From NCBI RefSeq assembly GCF_030161595.1, contig NZ_BSUM01000001.1, positions 1,302,001 to 1,366,000 of the forward strand: a DNA stretch of 64,000 nt, in the 5' to 3' direction. A program made the translations under genes and the position numbers. Below the pieces are notes generated by a model that worked only from the letters and a program-made list of their open reading frames with translations, had not been told where the DNA came from and did no database searches. Position 1 is the stretch's first letter; each line of letters starts with the position of its first letter. Shown here piece after piece: positions 1 to 8,956 of this stretch. Origin of the DNA: Litorihabitans aurantiacus. GTDB taxonomy: Bacteria > Actinomycetota > Actinomycetes > Actinomycetales > Beutenbergiaceae.

Positions 1-886
1 CGGCGCCCGTGCTCGTGCTCTCGCCACGGAGGAGCAGCACCTCGCTCGCGCGCGTGACCTGGACGACCGGGTGGCCCACGTGCGTGCCCGCGTACACGCG
101 CGGGAAGATCACCGCCAGGGTGCGGCGCGGGATGGTCCGGGCGGTGACCACCTCGAGCAGCCCGTCGGTCCACGACGCGTCCGGCGCGATGCGCATGCCG
201 CCACCGATCGAGCGCGTGTTGGCGACGGCGACGAGGGTGCCGGCTCCTCCCGCGTCCGCGCCGTCGGCCACGACGCGGATCGCGAACCCGCGGAAACCCG
301 CGAGCTCGACCGCGAGGGCGACCACGTAGCGCAGCGGTCCCCGCGGCCACCGCAGCCGGTTGGCGCGGGCGTTCACCGCCGCGTCGATCCCCGCGCTGAG
401 GACACCCACGAAGTAGCGGCGGTGCGGCGGGGCGACGCCGCCGTCCTCAGCGTCGCCGTCGCCACCCTCGCCCGCCCTCCCGACGACGCCGACGTCCACC
501 ACCTGCGGCGGACGGGCCAGCGCGGCGAGCAGTCGCGCGACCGCGGCGACCGGGTCACGACGCGGGAGCCCGAGCGCCCGCGCGGTGTCGTCACCGGTCC
601 CGGCGGGCACGAGACCGAGCGGCACGTGCGGAGCGTGCGCGAGGATCGCGTTCGCGGCGAGGTTCACGACGCCGTCGCCCCCCACCGCGACGAGGGCGAG
701 GTCGTCCCCCGTGCCGCCGCCCAGCAGGAACTCCCGCGCGCTCCCGGCCGCGGCCCCGCCGTCGGACGCGGTGAGGTCGACGACGTCGTGCCCCGCAGCC
801 CGCAGCTGCTCGAGGGCGACCCGACCGACCCCGGCCGCCCGGCCCCGCCCCGCCGTGGGGTTGACCAGCAGCCCGATACGCGTCAC
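1..886 (-). CDS. Diacylglycerol/lipid kinase family protein (3' end outside window)
   Basis: The product should phosphorylate a lipid (diacylglycerol or sphingosine-like) with ATP at the inner face of the membrane. About 295 residues are visible and the C-terminus lies beyond the left edge. The DAGK catalytic-domain signatures are clear: NPTAGRGRA at about residues 9-17, GGDGVVNLAAN at 69-79 and PAGTGDDTAR at 94-103. A GTG start at 886 is preceded by the ribosome-binding site AGGGGAG, and the frame stays open to the edge. It follows a small membrane protein and the WYL regulator pair on the same strand with a 22-bp gap, so it is probably their operon partner. The exact lipid substrate cannot be told from sequence. 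Confidence 0.85.
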   Translation of the reverse strand, partial: MTRIGLLVNPTAGRGRAAGVGRVALEQLRAAGHDVVDLTASDGGAAAGSAREFLLGGGTGDDLALVAVGGDGVVNLAANAILAHAPHVPLGLVPAGTGDDTARALGLPRRDPVAAVARLLAALARPPQVVDVGVVGRAGEGGDGDAEDGGVAPPHRRYFVGVLSAGIDAAVNARANRLRWPRGPLRYVVALAVELAGFRGFAIRVVADGADAGGAGTLVAVANTRSIGGGMRIAPDASWTDGLLEVVTARTIPRRTLAVIFPRVYAGTHVGHPVVQVTRASEVLLLRGESTSTGA

Positions 887-908
887 GGTCCGACTCCCCT
901 CGCGCCCC

Positions 909-1247
909 TCAGGCCCCGGTGTCGCCGGTGATGTCCGCCCAGCGCCGGCTCGCGCGCTCGTGGCGCTCGACCTTGCGCGCGCGCCGCACCGAGCGCACCT
1001 GCGCGCGTACACCGCGCAGCTGCTCGCGCCGGGCGTCGTCCGCGGTGATCTCGGGGACGATCGCGCCGCCGGCCGCCGCGAGCTCCTCGAGCTCGGCGAG
1101 CCGCGTCTCGAGGCGCTCGAGCACCTGCTGCGCCCGCCCCACCTCGGCCATCAGCGCGCGGAAGGACCGGTACAGGCGCCACCCGATCAGCGCGAGCACC
1201 CCGAGCGCGGCCACCGCCAGCACGAGCCAGATCAACCACCAGGGCAT
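909..1247 (-). CDS. Small membrane-anchored coiled-coil protein, unknown function
   Basis: This 112-residue protein has one N-terminal membrane segment (about residues 3-24, starting MPWWLIWLVL) followed by a charged, probably coiled-coil stretch (about 30-62) and a basic tail rich in Arg. The start is set by a strong AGGAGG site just upstream and by the ATGA overlap with the WYL gene before it. The position resembles that of tatA next to pafBC in other actinobacteria, but the Phe-Gly hinge and amphipathic helix of TatA are absent, so I do not call it TatA. Function unknown. Confidence 0.75.
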   Translation of the reverse strand: MPWWLIWLVLAVAALGVLALIGWRLYRSFRALMAEVGRAQQVLERLETRLAELEELAAAGGAIVPEITADDARREQLRGVRAQVRSVRRARKVERHERASRRWADITGDTGA

Positions 1248-2239
1248 CAGCCCACCTCCTCGTCGGCTGTCAGGGGATAGGCCGTCAGGGCGGCGGACGC
1301 GCGCCCGGCGATCGCGGCGGCGACGTCCGCGGGCTCCAGGCCGAGCACGTCGGGGCCGAGGTCGAGCACCAGCCGGGCGAGCCAGGCCTCGTCGGCGACG
1401 TCGAGCGCGACGACGATGCGCGCGTCGTCCTCGGCGACGACCTCGCCGCCGAACCGCTCCGCCACCCACCGGCTGCGCGGTGTCAGCGCGAGCCGGGCGC
1501 TCAGCGCCCCGGACTCGGGGCGGACGCGACCCGTGCCGGGTGCGACCTCGTGCGCGGCCGCGGCCACGCCGGTGCGGGTGATCTCGCCGACCCGGTCGAG
1601 GCGGAAGTGCCGCACGCCGTCGGCCAGCAGGCACCAGCCGCGCAGGAACCACGACTCGCCGTCGCTGAGCAGCTCGAGCGGGTCGACGTCGCGCTCGGTC
1701 GTGGCGTCTGACGCCGCGGTGTAGCGCAGGTGGACGCGCTCACGCGCCGCGAGGGCCGCGCGGGCGACCGCCAGGACACGGGCGAGGTGGTCCTCGAGCG
1801 GCGCGTCGACGGCGTCGGCCCGCTCGAGCGCGACGGCGTCGGCCGCCTGTGCGGCGTCGCCCGCCGCGGCGGTCAGCTTGGCCAGGGCGGAGGCGACGGC
1901 CGGGTCCGCACCCATGCCCGGCAGGTTCGCGAGGGCACGCAGCGCGACGATGAGCGCGACGGCCTCGCCGGGGCCGAGGCGCAGCGGCCGGTCCATGCCG
2001 CGGGCGTTCGTCAGCGTGATGCGCTGCGCGTCGTAGGAGTCGGCCGAGAAGTCCAGCAGGTCGTCGGGCTGGTAGCCGGGCGTGCCGGAGACCCAGAGCG
2101 TGTCGACGTCCTTCATGATCTGCGCCTGCGGCACGCCGAAGTGCTCGGCGAGCTCCGCGACGGGGACGTCGTCGCGCTCGGCGAGGTAGGCCACCATCGC
2201 GAGGAGGCGCGCGAGTCGGGTCGAGGTCGGTTCAGCCAC
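1247..2239 (-). CDS. WYL-domain transcriptional regulator, PafC-like
   Basis: This 330-residue protein has an N-terminal winged-helix DNA-binding region (about 1-60) and a C-terminal WYL domain (about 165-240, with the LRGWCLLADGVRHFRLDR stretch). It overlaps the upstream WYL gene by 8 bp, the usual arrangement of pafB-pafC. In mycobacteria PafB and PafC act together as the main LexA-independent activator of DNA-damage genes; that role is inferred here from family and pairing. No proteasome or pup genes lie nearby, so the pair is the stand-alone version. It ends in an ATGA overlap with the small membrane gene. Confidence 0.82.
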   Translation of the reverse strand: MAEPTSTRLARLLAMVAYLAERDDVPVAELAEHFGVPQAQIMKDVDTLWVSGTPGYQPDDLLDFSADSYDAQRITLTNARGMDRPLRLGPGEAVALIVALRALANLPGMGADPAVASALAKLTAAAGDAAQAADAVALERADAVDAPLEDHLARVLAVARAALAARERVHLRYTAASDATTERDVDPLELLSDGESWFLRGWCLLADGVRHFRLDRVGEITRTGVAAAAHEVAPGTGRVRPESGALSARLALTPRSRWVAERFGGEVVAEDDARIVVALDVADEAWLARLVLDLGPDVLGLEPADVAAAIAGRASAALTAYPLTADEEVG

Positions 2240-3224
2240 GGGGCGCCTCCGGGCCGGCGAGCGCCGCCGCCGCGCGCAGGCGGCTCACGACGGCGTCGCG
2301 CAGGTGGGGCGGGTCCAGCACGACGACGGCGTCGGTGTGACCCGCGAGGAGGCCGGCGAGGTCCTCGACGTCGCCGACCGGCAGCGCGAGGAGGTCCCAG
2401 CCCGCCCAGCGCCCGTCGCCGGTCGTGACCGACGTCGCGCGCAGCCGCACCTGCGCCGCGCGCTCCGGGCGGACGGCGACCCGCGCCGTCGAGGTCGTCC
2501 CACTCGCGCCGTCGACCGACGCGGCGCCTTCGTCGGTCGCCGCGGACCGCGGGTGCACCGCGGACCCCGCCGCGCCGACCCGCACCGCACCGGTGATGCG
2601 CGTGAGGCGGAAGAGCCGCTCGGCGTCGCGCACGAGGTCGTGCCCGAGCACGTACCAGGCGCCGTCGCGCACCACCAGCCGCCACGGCTCGACGCGTCGC
2701 TGGGACGCGGCGCGCGACGTCGCCGCCCGGTAGGTGAACGTCACGACGGCGCGGTCGGCGATCGCGCTGAGCAGCGGGTCGAACGTGGCCGACGGCGGCG
2801 GGATCCGGAGCACGTGACCGCTGAGCTCGCCCGAGGCGGCCGGGGAAACGGCGCGCAGCTTGGTCAGCGCGCGGCGGGCGGGCAGGTCGAGGTGCTCGCC
2901 GTCCCAGACCTGGGCGGCGACGCTGAGGACGCCGATCTCGGCGGGGGTGAGGTCGACGTGGGGCAGGTCGTACCCGTCCAGGTCGATGCGGTAGCCGATG
3001 TCGTCGCCGTGGGCGTCGTCGGTGAGCGTGACGAGCGGGATGCCGAGCTCGCGCAGCGTGACCTTGTCCCGCTCGAACATCCGCTCGAACGCGTCGTCGT
3101 TGCCGGCGTGGGAGTAGCCGTTGACGTGGCGGCGCACGTCGGCCTTCGTCATGCGGTGCTCGGTGTGGGTGAGCGCGATGACGAGGTCGAGCAGCCGTTC
3201 CGCCGGCGTCACCGTTGTGGACAT
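2232..3224 (-). CDS. WYL-domain transcriptional regulator, PafB-like
   Basis: This 330-residue regulator has an N-terminal winged helix (MSTTVTPAERLLDLVIAL onward), a middle linker and a WYL domain near residues 175-240 (EPWRLVVRDGAWYVLGHD). The frame is open further upstream, but ATG 3224 fits the family N-terminus and is preceded by GGAGGCG. TAGGCT lies exactly 7 nt before the ATG, so the mRNA may start at or next to the start codon. It is the first gene of a WYL-WYL-membrane protein-lipid kinase operon and is divergent from the DUF3866 gene. The DNA-damage-response role is known for the mycobacterial PafBC pair and inferred here. Confidence 0.82.
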   Translation of the reverse strand: MSTTVTPAERLLDLVIALTHTEHRMTKADVRRHVNGYSHAGNDDAFERMFERDKVTLRELGIPLVTLTDDAHGDDIGYRIDLDGYDLPHVDLTPAEIGVLSVAAQVWDGEHLDLPARRALTKLRAVSPAASGELSGHVLRIPPPSATFDPLLSAIADRAVVTFTYRAATSRAASQRRVEPWRLVVRDGAWYVLGHDLVRDAERLFRLTRITGAVRVGAAGSAVHPRSAATDEGAASVDGASGTTSTARVAVRPERAAQVRLRATSVTTGDGRWAGWDLLALPVGDVEDLAGLLAGHTDAVVVLDPPHLRDAVVSRLRAAAALAGPEAPRG

Positions 3225-3231
3225 CGCCTCC

Positions 3232-3237
3232 AGCCTA
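3232..3237 (-). promoter_or_regulatory. Candidate -10 element of pafB-like gene, leaderless spacing
   Basis: TAGGCT on the minus strand ends 7 nt before the ATG at 3224, so transcription would begin at or next to the start codon. The same spacing occurs before hisE, fmt and the orphan kinase gene. No clear -35 was recognised. Confidence 0.4.
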
Positions 3238-3258
3238 GTGGGCGGCATGATGGGGGCC

Positions 3259-4788
3259 ATGATCATCTGGCGCGACGGCGTGGTGACCGGCACCGGAGCG
3301 GCGTGGCGGGGGGCGCTGGAGCTGCAGGTCGAGATCGCGGCCGGACCGGCCGAGCCGGCCGCCGTCGGGCCGGGGACCAGCGTCAAGGCCCTCGCCTACA
3401 CGGACCTCGTCGGGACGCCGGCCGTCGGTGACCGCGTCAGCCTCACGTGCTCGGCGCTGGCACGCGGCCTGGGGACGGGCGGCTACGCGATGGTCGCCGC
3501 GGTCCCCGACGCCCTTCCCGCTGACCCGCCCGCCTCCCCCGGGCACCTCGTGAAGGCGCGGTACACACCGCTGCAGCCGATGGTGCTGGGCGTGGACGAG
3601 CAGGAGTCCGACGCGCACGCCCTCCTGACCGACGCGGACGACCTGGGCGGGATACCCGTCGTCGTCGCCGACCTGCACTCCGCCGTCCCCGCGATCCTGG
3701 CCGGGATGCGCGCCGAGGCCGCGGCGGCCGACCGTCCGGCCCCGCGCGTGGCCTACCTCATGACCGACGGCGGCGCGCTGCCCGCGTGGTTCTCGCGCTC
3801 GCTCGCACGGCTGCGGGAGACCGGGTGGCTGGAGGCGTCGATCACGGTCGGGCAGGCGTTCGGCGGCGATCTCGAGGCCGTCACCGTCCACTCGGGTCTG
3901 CTGGCGGCGCGGCACGTGCTGGGGGTCGACGCCGTCGTCGTCGCGCAGGGGCCCGGCAATCTCGGCACGGGGACGCGCTGGGGGTTCTCCGGCGTGGCGG
4001 CGGGCGAGGTGCTGAACGCGGCGGGGGTCCTGCGCGGTCGCGGGATCGCGTCGCTGCGGGTGTCCGACGCCGACGCGCGCGGGCGGCACCGCGGAGTGTC
4101 GCACCACAGCGCGACCGCCTACGGGCGCGTCGCCCTGGCGGCCTCCGACGTCGTCGTGCCGTCGGCGTACGGGGCGGACGTCCCCGGTTGGAGCGGGGCG
4201 CTGCAGGACGACGTCGTGGCCGCGGCCCGCGCGATCACGCACCCGCGCACGCCGCACCGGTTCGTGGCCCAGCCGCTGGCCGGGCTGACGGAGGCCCTGG
4301 CCGAGGTCCCGGTACGGCTGTCGACGATGGGGCGGTCGATCGAGCAGGACCCCTCGCCGTTCCTCGCGGCGGCCGCGGCCGGGCGCTGGGCCGCGCGGCT
4401 GCTCGCCCCCGTCACCGGGACGGTGCACCACCTGGCGCTGGCCGCGGACTGGGACGACGCCGTCTCGGGCGGCACCTACGCCGTCTCGACCCGGGGTGTG
4501 CCGCTCGCGGCGCAGGGGTTCGTGCACGCCTCGCGCGCGGACCAGGTCGACGGCGTGGCCGACGCCTTCTACGCGGACCTCGCGGACGGCGGTGCGGTGC
4601 TGCTCGACGTCGACGCGGACGCGCTGCGCGAGGCGGGCGTCGCCGTCGTGGCCGAACCGGGCGACCCGCGCAACGCGTCACCGCGGGCGGAGCGGTTCCC
4701 GCACGTCTACGGCGCGATCCCGACGGCGGCGGTGCGCGCCGTGCGGCCGTGGCGCGGGAGCGTGCGGGCGACCGACGACGTCAGCTGA
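3259..4788 (+). CDS. DUF3866 family protein
   Basis: A roughly 509-residue actinobacterial protein of the DUF3866 family, function unknown. The conserved pieces are present: MIIWRDGVV at the N-terminus, LVKARYTPLQ in the first third, YLMTDGGALP, and the glycine-rich GPGNLGTGTRWGFSG. No membrane segment or signal peptide is obvious, so it is probably cytosolic. In-frame ATGs lie at 3247, 3250 and 3259. I chose 3259 because it gives the usual family N-terminus and has a GGGGG tract just upstream, but 3247 is also possible. It is divergent from the WYL regulators, and its stop codon lies inside an inverted repeat shared with the convergent GNAT gene. Confidence 0.75.
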   Translation: MIIWRDGVVTGTGAAWRGALELQVEIAAGPAEPAAVGPGTSVKALAYTDLVGTPAVGDRVSLTCSALARGLGTGGYAMVAAVPDALPADPPASPGHLVKARYTPLQPMVLGVDEQESDAHALLTDADDLGGIPVVVADLHSAVPAILAGMRAEAAAADRPAPRVAYLMTDGGALPAWFSRSLARLRETGWLEASITVGQAFGGDLEAVTVHSGLLAARHVLGVDAVVVAQGPGNLGTGTRWGFSGVAAGEVLNAAGVLRGRGIASLRVSDADARGRHRGVSHHSATAYGRVALAASDVVVPSAYGADVPGWSGALQDDVVAAARAITHPRTPHRFVAQPLAGLTEALAEVPVRLSTMGRSIEQDPSPFLAAAAAGRWAARLLAPVTGTVHHLALAADWDDAVSGGTYAVSTRGVPLAAQGFVHASRADQVDGVADAFYADLADGGAVLLDVDADALREAGVAVVAEPGDPRNASPRAERFPHVYGAIPTAAVRAVRPWRGSVRATDDVS

Positions 4789-4812
4789 CCGAGACGAACC
4801 TGGTCAGCTGAC
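4780..4812. terminator. Bidirectional inverted repeat between convergent genes
   Basis: GTCAGCTGACC (4780-4790) and GGTCAGCTGAC (4802-4812) are perfect 11-bp inverted arms around an 11-nt loop. The repeat overlaps the stop codons of both converging genes, so it can serve both as a terminator. There is no U-tract, as is common in actinobacteria. Confidence 0.7.
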
Positions 4813-6021
4813 GGCGACGTCGCGGTGCCACGACTGGGTCGTGTACCGCGTCTCCCACCCGAGCGAGCGGTAGAGCCCGTGGGCGCCCGTGGGCGAGTCG
4901 GCGTCGACCTCGAGCGCGACGCGGTCGCGACCGCGCGCGACGGCGTCGGCCACCACCGAGTGCAGCAGCCCCTTGGCGACCCCGCGCCCGCGGGCGGCCT
5001 CGAGGACGCCGAGGTAGGAGACGTAGGAGCCGTCGGGGGACGGACCGCTCCCGGAGACGGTCGCAACCAGGGCGCCGACCGGACGAGGCGCGGCGTGGCC
5101 GTCGGTCGCGTCGTCGTCGAGCAGCTCGGCCAGCCACCAGTGGTCCCAGCGGTGACCAGGGTCCTCGCGCAACCGGTGGAGGAACTCGTCGAAGCTCTCC
5201 TCCCACGAGTTGAAGTGGTCGGCGAACGCGCCCTCGAGCACCGCGTGGACGTCACGGAGGTCGCCCGCGTGCGGCATCCCGTCACCCTCGCGGCGCACGA
5301 GGCGGAAGCGCACGCCCCGGCGCTCCCAGCTCGCGGGGTCGGGGACCAGGTCGACGTCGGAGGCGTGGGCTGCGCGCCCCATCTGCCACCAGGTGCGGGC
5401 GAGCGCGAACCCGGAGCCGCCGAGCCAGGCGTGCTGCCGGTCGTCGGCGGCGAAGGCGCCGGTGTCGATCTGCTGCACCGCGATGCCGCGGGCGCGTCCG
5501 ACCGTGACCGCCTGCGCGACCGCCCAGGTGATCAGGACGGCGGACGCGGCGTCGGCGACCTCGGTGACGAGGTCGCGCGCGACGACGTGCACGAAGAGCA
5601 TCCGCCCGCCCGCGCGGTCGTGCACGCTCCCCCACGCCCGGACCGCGCCGTCCGGGTCGAGCAGGACGACGTTCGCGCGGGTGCGCTCGGCGTCGGGGCC
5701 GACCTCGGCGGCGACGACCGACTCGTCCGCACCCGGCCAGCCGCGTCCGTGCTCCTCGTGCTCGCGCAGCAGGGACGTCAGCGCGGCGACGACGGCGGGG
5801 TCGGTGCCGTCGGGTCGCACGAGCGACCAGCCCGCCGGGAGGCGTCCGACGAGCGCGTCGAGCTCGGCCGCCTGGTCGGCGGGCAGGTCGCTCGGCGCGG
5901 CGGCGAACCGCGAGGTCGGCGGGAGCCCTCCTGCCCGGGTGCTGATGCCGGTGTCAGCACCGGTGTCGGTGGTGGTGGTGGTGTCGGGCGGGATCGGGGG
6001 CGTGGTCGGGGGCGTGGTCAC
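4804..6021 (-). CDS. GNAT N-acetyltransferase, two-domain
   Basis: At 405 residues it is long enough for two GNAT folds. The C-terminal one is clear: the acetyl-CoA loop RGRGVAKGLL near residue 345, and GLYRSLGWE at the end. The middle of the protein also looks GNAT-like but has a degenerate loop (VAQAVTVGRARGIA). The first 30 residues are Pro/Thr-rich and low-complexity. The layout resembles mycothiol-synthase-type double GNAT proteins, but nothing specific to MshD is visible, so the substrate is unassigned. GTG 6021 overlaps the stop of the PH-domain gene (GTGA), and the gene follows hisE-hisG-PH on the same strand. Confidence 0.8.
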   Translation of the reverse strand: MTTPPTTPPIPPDTTTTTDTGADTGISTRAGGLPPTSRFAAAPSDLPADQAAELDALVGRLPAGWSLVRPDGTDPAVVAALTSLLREHEEHGRGWPGADESVVAAEVGPDAERTRANVVLLDPDGAVRAWGSVHDRAGGRMLFVHVVARDLVTEVADAASAVLITWAVAQAVTVGRARGIAVQQIDTGAFAADDRQHAWLGGSGFALARTWWQMGRAAHASDVDLVPDPASWERRGVRFRLVRREGDGMPHAGDLRDVHAVLEGAFADHFNSWEESFDEFLHRLREDPGHRWDHWWLAELLDDDATDGHAAPRPVGALVATVSGSGPSPDGSYVSYLGVLEAARGRGVAKGLLHSVVADAVARGRDRVALEVDADSPTGAHGLYRSLGWETRYTTQSWHRDVAVS

Positions 6022-6635
6022 GGTCGATCCTCCTCGTGAGGTTCAGGTTGGTCGGGGTCGGCGTCGGCGGTGGAGGGACCGGCGGCGGGCTGGTCGGGGG
6101 CGGGCCCGTCGGGGGCTGGGTGCTCGGGTGGCGCGCCACGCTCGGGCGCCGTGCCGTAGGCGTCCACGAGCGCCGCGAGCCGCTGCGCCGCGGCCGTGGC
6201 GGCCCGACCGTCGGCCCGCTGGATGGCCATCACGGCGATCTCGTCACCGTCGGCGAGGTCGAGCTGCGCCCACGCGCGGTCCGCGGAGTAGCGGACAGAG
6301 ATGATCTCGGCCCACTCGAGCCGGCGCGTGGTCAGGAGGTTACGCACCACGAGGCCACGGGGGTCGGGGACGGCGCTCACGGTCGCCTGGCGCCACAGGA
6401 TCCCCCAGAGCACACCGCAGAACGCGATCATCAGCAGGTAGTCCAGCGGCCCGAGCCGGGTGGCGGAGTTCGGCCGGACGAAGGCGAACAGCGCCACGAC
6501 GGCGACGAGCACGACCACCGCCAGCACCGCCGCGACCACCTTCGCGCCGCGGGGCGCGAACGGCGCCCACCGGTCGTGCCCGGCGAGCGGACGGTGACGG
6601 TGGGGGCGGTCGGGACGGGGGTGCTGCTCGGTCAC
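6018..6635 (-). CDS. PH-domain membrane protein
   Basis: This 205-residue protein has two membrane helices (about 31-52 and 62-80) followed by a bacterial PH-like domain (about 83-150), with VVRNLLTTRRLEWAEI as the recognisable part. The C-terminal tail is Pro/Glu/Asp-rich. Such proteins sit directly after hisG in many actinobacteria, and their role is unknown. It starts 7 bp after hisG ends and overlaps the GNAT gene at its own end. Confidence 0.78.
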   Translation of the reverse strand: MTEQHPRPDRPHRHRPLAGHDRWAPFAPRGAKVVAAVLAVVVLVAVVALFAFVRPNSATRLGPLDYLLMIAFCGVLWGILWRQATVSAVPDPRGLVVRNLLTTRRLEWAEIISVRYSADRAWAQLDLADGDEIAVMAIQRADGRAATAAAQRLAALVDAYGTAPERGAPPEHPAPDGPAPDQPAAGPSTADADPDQPEPHEEDRP

Positions 6636-6641
6636 GGCGAC

Positions 6642-7484
6642 CTACAGGCGCGTGGCGTGGATCTGGGTCACGAGGATGGCCCGGGCGCCGATCTCGTAGA
6701 GCTCGTCCATGATGCGGTGGCTCGCCCGGCGGGGAACCATCACGCGCACGGCCGCCCACTCGCGATCGTGCAGCGGCGAGACGGTGGGCGACTCGAGCCC
6801 GGGCGAGACCTCGACGGCGCGCGCGACCAGGTCCGCCGGGATGTCGTAGTCCATGAGCACGTACTCGCGCGCCGTCAGCACGCCGGCGATGCGGCGGTCG
6901 AGCGTGTCGAAACCGGCGCGCGGCTCGCCCGGCGGGCGGATCAGCACGGCCTCGGAGGCGAGGATCTGGTCGCCGAAGGTGGCCAGCCCTGCCGCGCGCA
7001 GCGTCGAGCCGGTCTCGACCACGTCGGCGACGGCGTCGGCCACCCCGAGCTGCACGGTGGACTCGATCGCGCCGTCGAGACGCACGACGTCGGCCGTGAT
7101 CCCCCGCTCGGCGAGGTGGCGCTCGACCAGGACCTTGTACGACGTCGCGATCCGGCGGCCCTGGAGGTCCTCGACGCGGGAGATGGACTGCGGCGGCGCG
7201 GCGTAGTGGAACCGCGAGCGGGCGAAGCCGAGGGCGCGGTGCTCGATCGCCTCGACCCCGGAGTCGATGAGCAGGTCGCGGCCGGTGATGCCGGCGTCGA
7301 CCGTGCCGGCGCCGACGTAGACCGCGATGTCGCGCGGTCGGAGGAAGAAGAACTCGACCTCGTTCTCGGCGTCGGTCAGCACGAGCTCGCGGGAGTCACG
7401 GCGCTGGCGGTAGCCCGCCTCGGTCAGCATGGTGGTGGCGGGTTCGCTCAGCGAGCCCTTGTTCGGAACGGCGATGCGCAGCAC
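6642..7484 (-). CDS. hisG: ATP phosphoribosyltransferase HisG (long form)
   Basis: First enzyme of histidine synthesis: it joins ATP and PRPP to give phosphoribosyl-ATP. The 280-residue length is that of the long form, which carries a C-terminal ACT-like domain for histidine feedback inhibition. Visible signatures are LRIAVPNKGSLSEP at the N-terminus, GITGRDLLIDSG and the late DVVETGSTLRAAGL motif of the PRPP-binding fold. The GTG start at 7484 follows hisE by 82 bp. The two genes catalyse steps one and two of the pathway and are usually adjacent in actinobacteria. Confidence 0.95.
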   Translation of the reverse strand: MLRIAVPNKGSLSEPATTMLTEAGYRQRRDSRELVLTDAENEVEFFFLRPRDIAVYVGAGTVDAGITGRDLLIDSGVEAIEHRALGFARSRFHYAAPPQSISRVEDLQGRRIATSYKVLVERHLAERGITADVVRLDGAIESTVQLGVADAVADVVETGSTLRAAGLATFGDQILASEAVLIRPPGEPRAGFDTLDRRIAGVLTAREYVLMDYDIPADLVARAVEVSPGLESPTVSPLHDREWAAVRVMVPRRASHRIMDELYEIGARAILVTQIHATRL

Positions 7485-7566
7485 GGGAGGAGCTTCCTGA
7501 CGGTGGTGGGGTGACGGACGTGGGGTCGGCGACCGGTCGGTCGGCGATCGGTGGGGCGCTTCGTCC

Positions 7567-7830
7567 TCACAGATGTCGGTACACGTCCTGCAGCGTCAGG
7601 CCCTTCGCGATCATCATCACCTGCGCGTGGTAGAGCAGCTGGGACAGCTCGGCGGCCGCCTCGTCGTCGGACTGGAACTCAGCGGCCATCCAGGCCTCCG
7701 CGGCCTCCTCGACGAGCTTCTTGCCGATGAAGTGGACGCCGGCGTCGAGCTCCGCCACGGTGCCGGATCCGGCCGGGCGCGTCTGCGCCTTCTCGGAGAG
7801 CTCGGCGAACAGGGAATCGAACGTCTTCAC
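7567..7830 (-). CDS. hisE: Phosphoribosyl-ATP pyrophosphatase HisE
   Basis: Second step of histidine synthesis: hydrolysis of phosphoribosyl-ATP to phosphoribosyl-AMP and pyrophosphate. The 87-residue protein shows the MazG-like all-alpha signature, with [14 protein letters not shown] carrying the metal-binding acidic residues and [12 protein letters not shown]. The frame is open upstream, but GTG 7830 gives the family N-terminus ([11 protein letters not shown]). No Shine-Dalgarno precedes it; TAGACT ends 7 nt before the GTG instead, which suggests a leaderless mRNA. That -10 element overlaps the stop codon of the ribY-like gene. Confidence 0.92.
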   Translation of the reverse strand: MKTFDSLFAELSEKAQTRPAGSGTVAELDAGVHFIGKKLVEEAAEAWMAAEFQSDDEAAAELSQLLYHAQVMMIAKGLTLQDVYRHL

Positions 7831-7837
7831 GGCCGGC

Positions 7838-7843
7838 AGTCTA
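7838..7843 (-). promoter_or_regulatory. Candidate -10 element of hisE, leaderless spacing
   Basis: TAGACT lies exactly 7 nt before the GTG start at 7830. The absence of any ribosome-binding site in front of hisE agrees with a leaderless start. The TAG of the hexamer is also the stop codon of the upstream ribY-like gene. Confidence 0.45.
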
Positions 7844-8850
7844 CCGGGGCGCGTCCGCGGGGCTCCGGTGACCACCGTCCGGGACGGTGTCGACGATGCC
7901 CGCCGCGAGCATCGCCTGCGCCATCGCCTCCCACTGCGCCGGGTCGGTCTCGCCGCTCGTGCTCAGGTACGGGATGGTCGCCTCGAGCACCGCGAGGGCC
8001 TCCTGGCGGGCGCCGTCGGTCATGCCCGGGATGACGTCGGCCGCGATCTCGACGGCGGCCTCCGGATCCTCGATCACGGCCTCGACCCCGCGCAGGGTCG
8101 CGTCGACGAACGCCTCCTGCTGCTGCGGCGTCAGGTCGGAGGCGTCGGGCACCGCGATGCCCACGCTCACGAGAGCGGGCGGCTCGATCGCCCGGACGGG
8201 CTCCCCGCCGCGGCGAGCCGGACCGCGTCGCCGTTGACGTACCCCATCACGGCGTCGACCTCACCGCTCAGGAGGGCGGTCGTCTGCGTGAAGCCGATCG
8301 AGGTCACGACGGCGTCGTCCGTCGTCAGACCGCCCGCGTCGAGGATCTCGAGCAGCCCGAGCCAGGTGGAGCCGAACTCGCCGGCCACCCCGATCCGGAG
8401 GCCTGCGAGATCGGCGGGGCCGGTCACGTCGGAGTCCTCCGGCACGAGCAGGGCGACCGGCGAGCGTCCGTACAGGGTGGCGATCTGCGCCAGGTCGCCA
8501 CCGCCGGCCCGCTGCGCGAGGACCTCGTCCCCGCTGGCGACCACGACGTCCTCCTGACCCTGCTCGACCGCCGTGAACAGGCCCTCGTTGGCACCGTGGT
8601 GGCGCAGCTCGACGTCGAGACCCGCCTCGTCGTAGTACCCGTTCGCCTCGGCGACGTAGAACGGCGCGAACTGGATGTCGGGGACGTAGGTGAGGCCGAG
8701 CGTGACGGGAGCGGCGCCGTCGGTGGGTGTGTCGCCGTCGCCCTCCCCGGTGCAGGCGGTGAGGACCAGGACGGCGGCGACGGCGAGCGCGCCCGAGCGG
8801 GTGACGCTCGTGCGGGTGGCGGGGTCGGTGCGGGGGGTGGATCGGGTCAC
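7841..8850 (-). pseudogene. ribY: ABC-importer substrate-binding lipoprotein, RibY/NMT1-like (frameshifted)
   Basis: A secreted lipoprotein that would capture the ligand for the neighbouring permease. The signal peptide ends in the lipobox LTAC (about residue 33), followed by the NMT1/ThiY-type fold (TLGLTYVPDIQFAPFYVAEA). Membership of the riboflavin importer RibXY is inferred from the FMN riboswitch in front of the operon; by fold alone it could equally be a thiamine-precursor binder. The reading frame breaks at the CCCC run 8203-8206: adding one base joins ...GYVNGDAVRLAAAG to EPVRAIEPPALVSVGIAVPD and restores about 336 residues. A sequencing slip is likelier than true decay. Confidence 0.75.
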
Positions 8851-8956
8851 GTCTGGGCTCCAACGGGGATCGGGTGGGTGGTCGTGCGGGTGTGGGTGCT
8901 GCGGGGCGACGGCGGTCCGGGAAGAGGGTCGCGAACCACCGGGGCGGGGTGCGTCC

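Noticed and set aside
909-1247. TatA homologue, because pafBC is often followed by tatA
   Set aside because: It has one helix and a coiled coil, but lacks the Phe-Gly hinge and the amphipathic helix of TatA.
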